A stretch of 8,602 nt of DNA from Chloroflexota bacterium. Lineage in GTDB: Bacteria; Chloroflexota; Ktedonobacteria; Ktedonobacterales; Ktedonobacteraceae. The notes under the pieces were generated by a model. That model was not told where the DNA came from, made no database searches, and worked only from the letters and a program-made list of their open reading frames with translations. Location of the stretch: positions 1 through 8,602 of the forward strand of contig VBHV01000230.1 of NCBI GenBank assembly GCA_005881995.1. Direction: 5' to 3'. Within the stretch, counting starts at the first letter, position 1. Each line of letters opens with the position of its first letter. Below are positions 1 through 8,032 of the stretch, piece by piece. Position numbers and translations under genes: made by a program.

Positions 1-551
1 TAGCCTGATTGCTCGCCGAGATCATAGGCCAGGGAGCGAATGTAGGTGCCTTTGCTGCATTCGATGGCGAGGGTAAGCATGGGAGTTTGCCAATCAATGA
101 TTTCAAGCCGGTAGATAGTTACGGAGCGCGCCTCCATCGTGATAGCTTCGCCCGCCCTTGTGCGCTTGTAGGCGGGTTGGCCCTGAAGTTTGATGGCGGA
201 GTAGCGCGGTGGTACCTGCAGCTGGTCTCCCAGGAATGTTGGCAGGAGCGACTGGATGTGGGAGAGAGTCAGATCGTCTGTGCTGGTAGTGCGTATGACG
301 GCGCCTTCAGAATCGTAAGTGTCGGTGACGGTGCCAAAGGCGATGGTGGCCTGGTAGGCTTTGCCGCTCTCACTCAGGTATTCAGCGACTCGTGTTGCCT
401 GACCAACGCAAATAGGCAAGACGCCGCTCGCGGCCGGGTCGAGCGTGCCCGCGTGTCCGACGCGCTTCTGTTTCAGGAGCTTGCGCACACGCGCCACGAC
501 ATCGTGAGAGGTCATGCCCGTGGGTTTATGAATATTGAGTATGCCGTCCAT
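1..551 (-). CDS. truB: tRNA pseudouridine(55) synthase TruB, 3' end beyond the left edge
   Basis: This gene encodes the enzyme that isomerises U55 to pseudouridine in the T-loop of most tRNAs in the cytoplasm. The reading frame is open from the ATG at 551 to the window edge (about 183 codons), so roughly the last 100-120 residues of a typical TruB are missing. The N-terminus MDGILNIHKPTGMTSHDVV is the family's usual opening. VGHAGTLDPAASGVLPICVG follows, with the catalytic Asp at residue 38 inside GTLDP. Further along, KAYQATIAFGTVTDTYD, the QVPPRYSAIKLQGQPAYKRTRAG segment and KGTYIRSLAYDLGE are also typical TruB blocks. The start is fixed by this homology. The gene follows nrnA by 29 nt, most of it a palindromic repeat arm, and no good Shine-Dalgarno is visible before the ATG. 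It is probably the distal gene of the infB-rbfA-nrnA-truB transcript. The identification is very secure. Confidence 0.96.
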   Translation of the reverse strand, partial: MDGILNIHKPTGMTSHDVVARVRKLLKQKRVGHAGTLDPAASGVLPICVGQATRVAEYLSESGKAYQATIAFGTVTDTYDSEGAVIRTTSTDDLTLSHIQSLLPTFLGDQLQVPPRYSAIKLQGQPAYKRTRAGEAITMEARSVTIYRLEIIDWQTPMLTLAIECSKGTYIRSLAYDLGEQSG

Positions 552-561
552 GTGATGATGT

Positions 562-634
562 TCTGTAGGGGCGTGATTTATCACGCCCTCGTCCATATCG
601 TCCACCAGGGCGCGATAAATAAAGCCCCTACAGA
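562..634. repeat. Palindromic repeat (MITE/REP-like) across the nrnA 3' end and the truB 5' flank
   Basis: Two 28-nt arms (562-589 and 607-634) are inverted copies of each other with three mismatches, separated by a 17-nt loop. Each arm reads GTAGGGGC..TTTAT..GCCCT. The left arm is itself a palindrome: 569-577 pairs perfectly with 580-588 around a TT centre. A related single arm occurs inside infB at 3980-4004, so this is a dispersed family and not a one-off hairpin. The nrnA stop codon TGA (583-581) lies in the left arm, and the right arm and loop are translated as the NrnA C-terminus. It carries no transposase and is too short to encode anything. Transcribed, it would fold into a strong hairpin between the nrnA and truB messages. 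No T-run follows it, so it is not a standard terminator. It may affect mRNA processing, but that is inference. Confidence 0.85.
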
Positions 635-1651
635 CCTGATCTCTTTCTCTAGTTCTCCAATTACCAGCATTGTTGCTTCTTCAATCGGCATGTGGAATGT
701 CGCCCCGGCCGCGCGGGCATGACCACCGCCCATGCCATTGCTGATGCGCTGGCAAATTTCCGCGGCGTTATAGGGGGCGGAAGAGCGCAGGCTCAGGCGG
801 GTGACGGTTGGCTCATAATAGCTTTTCAAGAATGCCGCGATCTGCACGCCTTCGATATCGTGTAATCGAGTAGAAATACCATCGTCCATCTCCGGTATTG
901 CTCCAGCCGCCTCAAGTGTGGCCTCGGTGGCCTGTGACCAGATCAAGCGGCCCTCGCACGCTGTCTGGGCATTGGCAATGATCATAGCCTGAAAGCGAGC
1001 CTGCGCTAATGGAAGCGCGCGATAGAGAGGCTGAATAATGTGTTCCGGAATCGCGCCAGCGCGCAATAAGAGTGCGGCGACTTCCAGGCAGCGCGGGGTG
1101 GTGTTGGTAAATTGGAATGAACTGGTATCGGTAATGATGCCAGTGAGCAGGCACATGGCAGCATCACGATCGAGCGGCAGGCGCGCCTGCTGTTGAAACA
1201 GCACCAGCAGTTCCGCCGTCGCTGCTGAAGTGGGGTCAATAATGTTGACCTGGCCACAGCCGTCGCTGCTGATGTGATGATCCAGGTTGAGGACGCGCGC
1301 ATGGTCAAAGAATGCTTGATGCTCTTCGTACAGTGTGCCGAAACGACGGAACTCCCCGGCATCCAGGGCGATGACCAGGTCAAAGTCCTCGTTGTCGAGG
1401 GTGTGTTGCATGGTTTCAATGCCAGGCAGGAATGACAGGTTGCGTGGCGGCAGGTCGGCGCAGGCGGGAACGCAGCTTTTCCCGGCAAGGCGCAGGATAT
1501 GCGCCAGTCCCAACGCTGAGCCGATACAATCACCGTCGGGATGCTCATGCGCGATTAACAGAATGCGCTGCGCTGGCTCTATCAGGGCCAGCGCTTCTCG
1601 CACGAGGACAGGATCAAGCTGCGCATCCAGGGAGCGAATATCCTCACTCAT
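581..1651 (-). CDS. nrnA: DHH/DHHA1 family phosphoesterase, NrnA-like oligoribonuclease/pAp phosphatase
   Basis: This is a 356-residue cytoplasmic phosphoesterase. NrnA proteins degrade 2-5-nt RNAs and dephosphorylate 3'-phosphoadenosine 5'-phosphate. The DHH metal site is complete: HEHPDGD (His35, His37, Asp39, Asp41), Asp97 in VIALDAGEF, the DHH triad at 124-126, and Asp175 in GIITDTSSF. The C-terminal DHHA1 substrate-binding domain ends with GMGGGHARAAGA (GGGH at 308-311). I chose the ATG at 1651 over an in-frame start at 1705 because AGGGAAG lies upstream and the start overlaps the rbfA stop by 8 nt (ATGAGTGA), suggesting translational coupling; the longer start would sit deep inside rbfA. 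The oddity is the C-terminus: residues 340-356 (VGALFIAPWWTIWTRA) and the stop are encoded by a palindromic repeat, so the ancestral protein probably ended near residue 338. Family assignment is secure, but substrate preference cannot be read from sequence. Confidence 0.93.
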   Translation of the reverse strand: MSEDIRSLDAQLDPVLVREALALIEPAQRILLIAHEHPDGDCIGSALGLAHILRLAGKSCVPACADLPPRNLSFLPGIETMQHTLDNEDFDLVIALDAGEFRRFGTLYEEHQAFFDHARVLNLDHHISSDGCGQVNIIDPTSAATAELLVLFQQQARLPLDRDAAMCLLTGIITDTSSFQFTNTTPRCLEVAALLLRAGAIPEHIIQPLYRALPLAQARFQAMIIANAQTACEGRLIWSQATEATLEAAGAIPEMDDGISTRLHDIEGVQIAAFLKSYYEPTVTRLSLRSSAPYNAAEICQRISNGMGGGHARAAGATFHMPIEEATMLVIGELEKEIRSVGALFIAPWWTIWTRA

Positions 1652-2021
1652 CGTTGTCTTCCCTACCAACTGGCGTTTCACCTGCCACCTCCCGGATGAG
1701 GTCAAGGATACGTGCGCCTTGCTCGATGGATGTATCCAGTTTGAATACGATTTCAGGCATGTAGCGCAGAGTGAGGCGGCTGGCCAGCTCGTGGCGCAGA
1801 AAGCCCGTGGCGTGTTTCAACGCCTTCATGGTGCTGGCCTGCTCCTCCTCATTGCCCATGACACTGACAAAAATTTTCGCGTGACGATAATCGCCGCTTA
1901 CCTCTACATGGGTAATGCTGACGAAACCCACACGCGGGTCTTTGACGCGTGTGCGCAGCAGATCACTGACCTCTGCTGTGATCAATTCGCCAAGTTTCTC
2001 TTGTCTATGTGGATTTGGCAT
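1644..2021 (-). CDS. rbfA: 30S ribosome-binding factor RbfA
   Basis: This 125-residue protein has the normal RbfA length and a single KH-like fold. RbfA binds the 30S subunit near the 5' end of 16S rRNA and assists late maturation, notably during cold adaptation. The N-terminal helix (HRQEKLGELITAEVSDLLRTRVKDPRVGFVSITHVEVSGDYRHAKIFVSV) and the conserved LRYMPEIVFKLDTSIEQGARI segment near residues 85-105 are hallmark regions. The ATG at 2021 is 7 nt after the infB stop, and a GGGAG about 12 nt upstream, within the last infB codons, can serve as ribosome binding site. The 3' end overlaps nrnA by 8 nt. The acidic tail (GREDNDE) is not conserved in the family. Its position directly behind infB is the standard arrangement and supports co-transcription. 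Confidence 0.95.
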   Translation of the reverse strand: MPNPHRQEKLGELITAEVSDLLRTRVKDPRVGFVSITHVEVSGDYRHAKIFVSVMGNEEEQASTMKALKHATGFLRHELASRLTLRYMPEIVFKLDTSIEQGARILDLIREVAGETPVGREDNDE

Positions 2022-2028
2022 ACTCTGT

Positions 2029-4353
<2,325 letters not shown>

Positions 4354-4361
4354 GAAGAAGA

Positions 4362-4368
4362 CCCCCTT
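4362..4368 (-). promoter_or_regulatory. infB Shine-Dalgarno
   Basis: On the minus strand AAGGGGG stands 8 nt before the infB ATG. It is the best ribosome binding site near this start and supports the ATG at 4353. It lies about 35 nt downstream of the long inverted repeat in the leader. Confidence 0.7.
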
Positions 4369-4402
4369 CTATCTAGTGATACGCCACTGGTTCCAATACG
4401 GA

Positions 4403-4493
4403 CCAGGGCGGGGACAAGCCCACACCCGTACCCTATACGGCTTGGCAAGCCACTTCGTCGTAGGGTACGGGCGTGGGCTTGTCCCCGCCCTGG
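4403..4493. repeat. Long inverted repeat (33-bp arms) in the infB 5' region, MITE-like
   Basis: The arms at 4403-4435 and 4461-4493 are reverse complements with a single mismatch (A4424 against C4472) and a 25-nt loop. Each arm runs from CCAGGGCGGGGACAAGCCCA to CCCGTACCCTA. The loop holds a smaller palindrome, GGCTTG-G-CAAGCC (4439-4451), whose CAAGCC repeats part of the arm. There is no coding capacity and no obvious target-site duplication beside it. As RNA it would form a very stable hairpin about 35 nt upstream of the infB ribosome binding site. It is not followed by a T-run in either direction, so it is not a standard intrinsic terminator. The nearly perfect arms suggest a recent or maintained non-autonomous mobile element, which is inference. 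It differs in sequence from the GTAGGGGC family elsewhere in the window. Confidence 0.85.
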
Positions 4494-4538
4494 CACACTA
4501 TTGTACAAAGCGGCGGAAATCTCTCTTCACAGCCACAT

Positions 4539-4582
4539 AAAAAGGACTGTCTTCTTCCAATTGAGCAGGAAGGAGACAGGCC
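4539..4582 (-). terminator. Intrinsic-terminator-like hairpin upstream of infB (candidate attenuator)
   Basis: On the minus strand the arms 4582-4568 (GGCCTGTCTCCTTCC) and 4558-4544 (GGAAGAAGACAGTCC) pair at 13 of 15 positions around a 9-nt loop. They are followed directly by TTTTTA (4543-4538). This is the form of a Rho-independent terminator. It points towards infB, which begins 186 nt further on with no strong promoter recognised between. That makes it either the end of a small RNA started at the 4834-4806 promoter or a regulated attenuator in the infB leader. Confidence 0.7.
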
Positions 4583-4799
4583 CTCGTTGGTGCAGTGCCA
4601 GGCAATATTCGTCTGCGCTCTCCGGCGTAGGGGCTATGGTTATTAGTTCATAGCTGTCGCTCCGCAAACCGTGCCAAAACTGCCCTCCAAACGGGGGGCT
4701 GTGCCTCTATCAAGAGAAGAGATGTAGTGACTCATACGTTTGTGTACTTGTTTGTTTCGATTCCGATAATTAGAAAAACACCTATCCCATACGGATATC
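4539..4799 (-). ncRNA. Candidate structured leader RNA (or small RNA) upstream of infB
   Basis: The stretch between the predicted start of transcription near 4799 and the U-tract at 4539 is about 260 nt and holds no convincing gene. It contains several hairpins in minus-strand RNA: TATCC/GGATA at 4797-4783 next to the 5' end, GCTATG/CATAGC at 4654-4633, and the terminator at 4582-4544. GGAG (4663-4660) and ACAG (4657-4654), separated by two bases, can pair with CTGTCTCC (4579-4572), the core of the terminator 5' arm, giving a possible antiterminator. Length and layout resemble riboswitch or attenuator leaders, but I do not recognise it as a named class. A stand-alone small RNA is the alternative. 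The promoter and terminator are seen in the sequence; the switch is inference. Confidence 0.45.
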
Positions 4800-4805
4800 T
4801 GCTTT

Positions 4806-4834
4806 AGTATATCGTACTGTAACCTTATTTGCAA
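4806..4834 (-). promoter_or_regulatory. Sigma-70-type promoter for the infB leader
   Basis: On the minus strand TTGCAA (4834-4829) and TATACT (4811-4806) are separated by exactly 17 bp. The -35 matches consensus at 4 of 6 positions and the -10 at 5 of 6. It starts 21 nt beyond the ylxR stop and would begin transcription near 4799. This suggests that infB-rbfA-nrnA-truB can be transcribed independently of nusA-ylxR. Confidence 0.6.
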
Positions 4835-4854
4835 CCCAAATGGATTGGCCGAGG

Positions 4855-5166
4855 TTAGTCCTTTGGCAGGGTAGCGATGAATGCATCCAGACCTGCCCGG
4901 TCTTCCTCGGATAATACCAGTTCAAATTCCTGTTCGAGCCGTTTTTTCTTCAGTGCATTTTCCCAGCAAGAAAGTTTAGCGCACAGGTATGCTCCGCGCC
5001 CCGATTTCTTGCCGGTTGCGTCCATCAAAACGTGGCCATCCGGTGTGCGAACCACCCGCAGGAGTTCGCGTTTCGGTTTGGTTTCTCTACAAGAAACGCA
5101 GGTGCGCAGCGGAACATGCTTGGGTGGCTTCACCTGTTTAACCTGCTGTTTCGTGCTTTTAGCCAT
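4855..5166 (-). CDS. ylxR: YlxR family RNA-binding protein (DUF448)
   Basis: This 103-residue basic protein carries the YlxR signature: RTCVSCRETKPKRELLRVVRTPDG (about residues 21-44) followed by DATGKKSGRGAYLC. YlxR proteins sit between nusA and infB in many bacteria. They are described as nucleoid- or RNA-associated, and a role with RNase P has been reported in some species; the sequence does not show which applies here. I chose the ATG at 5166 because AAGAGG lies 7 nt upstream and the conserved region starts soon after. A GTG at 5184, directly after the nusA stop, would add six residues and is less likely. The N-terminal 20 residues are Lys- and Gln-rich and not conserved. The 18-nt gap to nusA indicates co-transcription. 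The ylxQ/L7Ae gene that often follows is absent. Confidence 0.92.
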   Translation of the reverse strand: MAKSTKQQVKQVKPPKHVPLRTCVSCRETKPKRELLRVVRTPDGHVLMDATGKKSGRGAYLCAKLSCWENALKKKRLEQEFELVLSEEDRAGLDAFIATLPKD

Positions 5167-5184
5167 GGGTTTGCCTCTTACCAC

Positions 5185-6417
5185 TTATTCGTCGTAGTCG
5201 AGTGGGCCGCTATACCTGCCGCCACGCTGCTGTGAGCGTTTTGATCCGCTCCGATCACCACGCTCACCGCGGTCGCCTCCCCGATCATAACGGTTCGAAG
5301 AACGGTCGCCGCGCTCACGCCTCCCATTGTAGGGAACGGACACTTCACGCCTTTCTTCAACCGGCTCGTCATAGATTTCACCTTCGACAGGCTTGGTGAC
5401 ATCGACACGCCAGCCGGTCAGTTTGGCGGCCAGCCGGGCATTTTGTCCATCTTTGCCAATTGCCAGCGACAGTTGTCTCTCTAACACCGTTACCTGCGCG
5501 GTATGGTCGGAATCGCGCAATTGCACTTTGAGCGGCTTGACCGGGCTGAGTGCATTGGAGACGAAGGTAGCAGGGTCGGGACTCCACTGAATGATATCGA
5601 TTTTCTCGTCGTTAAGCTCATGCACAATATTATTGATGCGCGACCCGCGCACGCCGACGCAGGAGCCAATGGGGTCCAGCCCCTCCTGTCGTGAGACGAC
5701 GGCCACCTTTGAGCGGCTGCCGGGTTCGCGCGCGATGGCTTTAATTTCGACGGTTCCTTCATAGATTTCGGGAACTTCAGACTCAAACAGGCGGCGCACA
5801 AGGTCGCGATGCGTACGCGAGGCCATAATCTGGAGCATACGCCCCTGGATACGCCGCACATCATAAATGTAGACGCGCAGGCGCTGGCCGACGCGATATT
5901 TTTCGGTAGGCACCTCTTCGCCCAGAGGCATAACGCCTTCGACTCGTTCTGCTTTGTCAAAGTCGATCAGCCAGCCGCGCACAGGGTCTTTGCGGGTGAG
6001 CGTGCCGAGGCGAATTTCACCGATCCAATCCTTCAATTGGTCGTAGAGATGTTCGTGTTCAGCCTCGCGAATGCGCTGTAAGATGACCTGTTTAGCGGTT
6101 TGCGCCGGAATTTTGGCGAAGATGTACGAGGAATCGACATCGATGGTCTGTCCGAGCGCGGCGTGTGGAACGAGACGCTGGGCCTCGGCCAGAGAAATCT
6201 CATCATTGGAGTTGGTCACCTGTGCCACAACACGCTTGGCAGCCCACACATGCACTTCGCCGTTCTTGTCTACTTCGATGCGAATATTCTCTCCCCCGCC
6301 ATAGCTCTTACGGTAGGCCGACAGAAGAGCGGTAGCAACGGTTTCCATTACCACTTCGCGTGGTAATCCTTTCTCGGCAATTAATTGTGCAATGGCAGCT
6401 TGAAATTCGCTCCTCAT
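5185..6417 (-). CDS. nusA: Transcription termination/antitermination factor NusA
   Basis: NusA binds RNA polymerase and nascent RNA and tunes pausing, intrinsic termination and antitermination. The 410-residue product has the N-terminal polymerase-binding domain (MRSEFQAAIAQLIAEKGLPREVV to about 130), an S1 domain (about 132-200), KH1 with DPIGSCVGVRGSRINNIVHE (248-267) and KH2 with SLAIGKDGQNARLAAKLTGW (317-336). The last 50 residues are dominated by Arg, Gly, Asp and Ser (RRERGDRSSNRYDRGGDRGE), presumably disordered. I chose the ATG at 6417 because the family begins here and GGAGGAG (6432-6426) stands 8 nt upstream. The frame is open further to a TTG at 6504, which would add 29 unconserved residues and run through a leader hairpin. 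Acidic E. coli-type C-terminal repeats are absent, as usual outside Proteobacteria. rimP, normally upstream, is missing. Confidence 0.97.
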   Translation of the reverse strand: MRSEFQAAIAQLIAEKGLPREVVMETVATALLSAYRKSYGGGENIRIEVDKNGEVHVWAAKRVVAQVTNSNDEISLAEAQRLVPHAALGQTIDVDSSYIFAKIPAQTAKQVILQRIREAEHEHLYDQLKDWIGEIRLGTLTRKDPVRGWLIDFDKAERVEGVMPLGEEVPTEKYRVGQRLRVYIYDVRRIQGRMLQIMASRTHRDLVRRLFESEVPEIYEGTVEIKAIAREPGSRSKVAVVSRQEGLDPIGSCVGVRGSRINNIVHELNDEKIDIIQWSPDPATFVSNALSPVKPLKVQLRDSDHTAQVTVLERQLSLAIGKDGQNARLAAKLTGWRVDVTKPVEGEIYDEPVEERREVSVPYNGRRERGDRSSNRYDRGGDRGERGDRSGSKRSQQRGGRYSGPLDYDE

Positions 6418-6425
6418 ATGCCTTG

Positions 6426-6432
6426 CTCCTCC
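6426..6432 (-). promoter_or_regulatory. nusA Shine-Dalgarno deciding the start
   Basis: GGAGGAG on the minus strand, 8 nt before the ATG at 6417, is close to the ideal anti-16S match. It favours this start over the upstream in-frame TTG at 6504, whose nearest purine tract (GAGGG) is 12 nt away. Confidence 0.8.
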
Positions 6433-6477
6433 GCTAGTCGCCTTGTGGACGGTAACATCATTTTTTCGAGTGCTATC

Positions 6478-6498
6478 ACCGCTGCCCGATGCAGCGGT
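6478..6498 (-). other. Perfect 8-bp hairpin in the nusA leader
   Basis: ACCGCTGC (6498-6491 on the minus strand) pairs perfectly with GCAGCGGT (6485-6478) around a 5-nt loop. It lies between the T-tract at 6514-6509 and the nusA ribosome binding site. On the opposite strand the same hairpin is followed by TTTT, but no plus-strand gene is present for it to terminate. It may be a third element of the nusA leader. Confidence 0.55.
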
Positions 6499-6508
6499 TT
6501 TCAAGAGT

Positions 6509-6581
6509 AAAAAATCCCTCAGTCAAGCAGAAAAGTGGACGGGATGCCCACTTTTCTCAAAAGATAATTCTTTACTGACTG
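6509..6581 (-). terminator. Terminator-like nested hairpin with T6 tract in the nusA leader
   Basis: On the minus strand AGAAAAGTGG (6557-6548) pairs perfectly with CCACTTTTCT (6538-6529) around a 9-nt loop. This stem is enclosed by CAGTCA (6581-6576) pairing with TGACTG (6525-6520). GAGGGA and six T (6514-6509) follow. The T-tract begins five bases after the outer stem, so it is an imperfect intrinsic terminator, or a pause structure. It stands about 92 nt before the nusA start codon. Confidence 0.5.
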
Positions 6582-6616
6582 CCTGAGTGCGCAGCGCGTC
6601 TGAAAGTCTGGCAGTC
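6577..6616 (-). promoter_or_regulatory. Candidate antiterminator stem in the nusA leader
   Basis: GACTGCC (6616-6610) is fully complementary to GGCAGTC (6583-6577). The second arm shares CAGTC with the outer stem of the terminator-like hairpin downstream, so the two structures exclude each other. The arrangement matches an attenuation switch near the 5' end of the nusA transcript. NusA itself is known to influence termination at its own operon in other bacteria, but no ligand or regulator can be named here. Confidence 0.4.
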
Positions 6617-6648
6617 GGAATACGGACCCTTTCCTCTATTCTGAGGGT

Positions 6649-6677
6649 ATTATATCACATTCTCGCTCGTTAAGCAA
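6649..6677 (-). promoter_or_regulatory. Extended -10 promoter of the nusA-ylxR transcript
   Basis: The minus strand shows a perfect TATAAT (6654-6649) preceded by TGA, an extended -10, and TTGCTT (6677-6672) as -35 with a 17-bp spacer. Transcription would start near 6642, giving a leader of about 225 nt before nusA. The site lies about 70 bp after the phospholipase D family gene stops, indicating that nusA is not dependent on that gene's promoter. No clear terminator is seen between the two. Confidence 0.75.
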
Positions 6678-6747
6678 CGCAAATTTACATTTTTTCTGTG
6701 GGGGTGGGAACGCTTGCGCCGCCCGCTGTGCTCAAAATCCCCCTCTC

Positions 6748-8004
6748 TTACATCAGCAATCGCAGCGGCGTTAAAATACGTTCGCTCAACTTCATATACC
6801 AGGAGCGATGTACCCAGCTATCCAGCGTCAACTCAAAGGCATTGCCAAGGTCGCGTTCGAACAACTCCTCCATCTGTTGCGCCAGTTTTTCGCTGTAGAC
6901 TTCGACGTTGATTTCATAGTTGCCGACGGAACTGAGGCGGTCCAGGTTGGCCGTGCCGATGGTAGACCACTGTCCATCAATGGTGCAGGTTTTAGCATGC
7001 AGCATATTACGATAGCCATAGACGTGAATGCCGGACTTTAGACATTCTGTGAGATAGCCGCGTGCTAGCCAGTCGGTGACGATATGATTAGAAGTCCAGG
7101 GAATAAGTATTTGTGTAGTGACGCCTCGCCCGGCGGCTGTTTTAAGCGCGTCAAGCAGAACGCGATCTGGCACGAAATAGGCATCGGTAAGGCGGATGCC
7201 TTGTTCCGCTCTAAGAATTGCTTCGATGTACATGTCGCGAATAGGGAAAGTGAGACGCATCGCATTGGTTTCGTGTACGTTTATAAGCGGGTCGAAGCGG
7301 CGCGGATAATGCCGGGTAATACGCCGAGAGGCGGGGTCATGCACATTCCAGAAGTCGATGAATGAGCGCGCAATGTCGGCTGCGGCGCGCCCTGCAATAC
7401 GCAGGTGGGTATCACGCCACTTGGTGGCATACACGCTGCCCAGATTATACCCGCCAATGTAGCCTATGCTGCCATCAACAACCAACACTTTGCGATGATC
7501 CAACGCATAACGGCGCGGATCAAAGAGATGGAGGGGTGAGCTAATAGCGTAATATTGCAATGTGTGAACGTTGGGCGGGAAGACTTTGAACTGCCTGGGT
7601 ACGACCATATTCGCGAACTGGTCGAAGATCACGTAGACATCGACGCCTTCCGCGGCCTTGCGCGCCAGGTGGTCTTTGAATGCCTGGCCGACCGCGTCGC
7701 CTTTCCAGATGTAGGTTTCCAGGAAAATGCTCTCTTTAGCGTTATCGATATCCGCGAGCATTGCTTCATACAGTTCGCGTCCATAGTCAAACAGTTGCAG
7801 TGTGTTTTCTCCAACCTGCACGTACTCCAGGTATTGATGCGGAAAACCGCCCTGTGGCTGATGGCGTTTGCGCCGGATAGAAATAACCTGGAGAATCAGC
7901 ACAATGAACACTTGCAGTCCGGCGAATACACCAAAAAACTGCAACAAGATACGCCGGATCGAGATGCGGCGTCTTTTTAGCAAGGTCGGTAATGGATTTT
8001 TCAT
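6748..8004 (-). CDS. Cardiolipin synthase / phospholipase D superfamily protein, membrane-anchored
   Basis: This 418-residue protein has both HKD motifs of the phospholipase D superfamily: DHRKVLVVDGSIGYIGGYNLG (His170, Lys172, Asp177) and LHAKTCTIDGQWSTIGTANLD (His336, Lys338, Asp343). Spacing and motif context fit bacterial cardiolipin synthases, which condense phosphatidylglycerol or related lipids into cardiolipin at the membrane. A basic N-terminus (KRRRISIRR) precedes one hydrophobic segment (about 18-43), followed by RRKRH. Classical Cls enzymes have two N-terminal membrane segments, so this is a single-anchor form and another phospholipid transferase or hydrolase is possible. I chose the ATG at 8004, with GAGG 9 nt upstream, over a GTG at 8022. 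It has its own promoter upstream and no functional link to the nusA cluster is evident. Superfamily is certain; the exact reaction is not. Confidence 0.88.
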   Translation of the reverse strand: MKNPLPTLLKRRRISIRRILLQFFGVFAGLQVFIVLILQVISIRRKRHQPQGGFPHQYLEYVQVGENTLQLFDYGRELYEAMLADIDNAKESIFLETYIWKGDAVGQAFKDHLARKAAEGVDVYVIFDQFANMVVPRQFKVFPPNVHTLQYYAISSPLHLFDPRRYALDHRKVLVVDGSIGYIGGYNLGSVYATKWRDTHLRIAGRAAADIARSFIDFWNVHDPASRRITRHYPRRFDPLINVHETNAMRLTFPIRDMYIEAILRAEQGIRLTDAYFVPDRVLLDALKTAAGRGVTTQILIPWTSNHIVTDWLARGYLTECLKSGIHVYGYRNMLHAKTCTIDGQWSTIGTANLDRLSSVGNYEINVEVYSEKLAQQMEELFERDLGNAFELTLDSWVHRSWYMKLSERILTPLRLLM

Positions 8005-8032
8005 GAATATTCCTCGCTCCACCTCTTTCGCT

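Noticed and set aside
4568..4610. T-box riboswitch before infB, because TGGCACTGCA resembles the TGGNACCGCG element upstream of a terminator
   Set aside because: Two positions of the core element differ, I could not find a convincing Stem I with its conserved bulges and specifier loop, and infB is not a usual T-box target.
4627..4654. Third copy of the GTAGGGGC repeat in the infB leader
   Set aside because: Only the first eight bases (GTAGGGGC) match; the GATTTATC core and the GCCC end are missing. The local GCTATG/CATAGC hairpin is noted under the leader instead.
4643..4834. A 63-codon minus-strand reading frame between ylxR and infB
   Set aside because: It has no ribosome binding site, begins inside the predicted promoter, has no recognisable motif, and its sequence is better explained as structured leader. 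An internal ATG (MSHYISS...) also lacks a binding site.
6418..6504. N-terminally extended NusA from the TTG at 6504
   Set aside because: The extra 29 residues are not part of the family, the TTG has no well-spaced binding site, and the ATG at 6417 has an excellent one.
6641..6647. CCCTCAG near the nusA transcription start, complementary to CTGAGGG beside the T-tract (6522-6516)
   Set aside because: The 7-nt match straddles the predicted start of transcription, so most of it may not be in the RNA.
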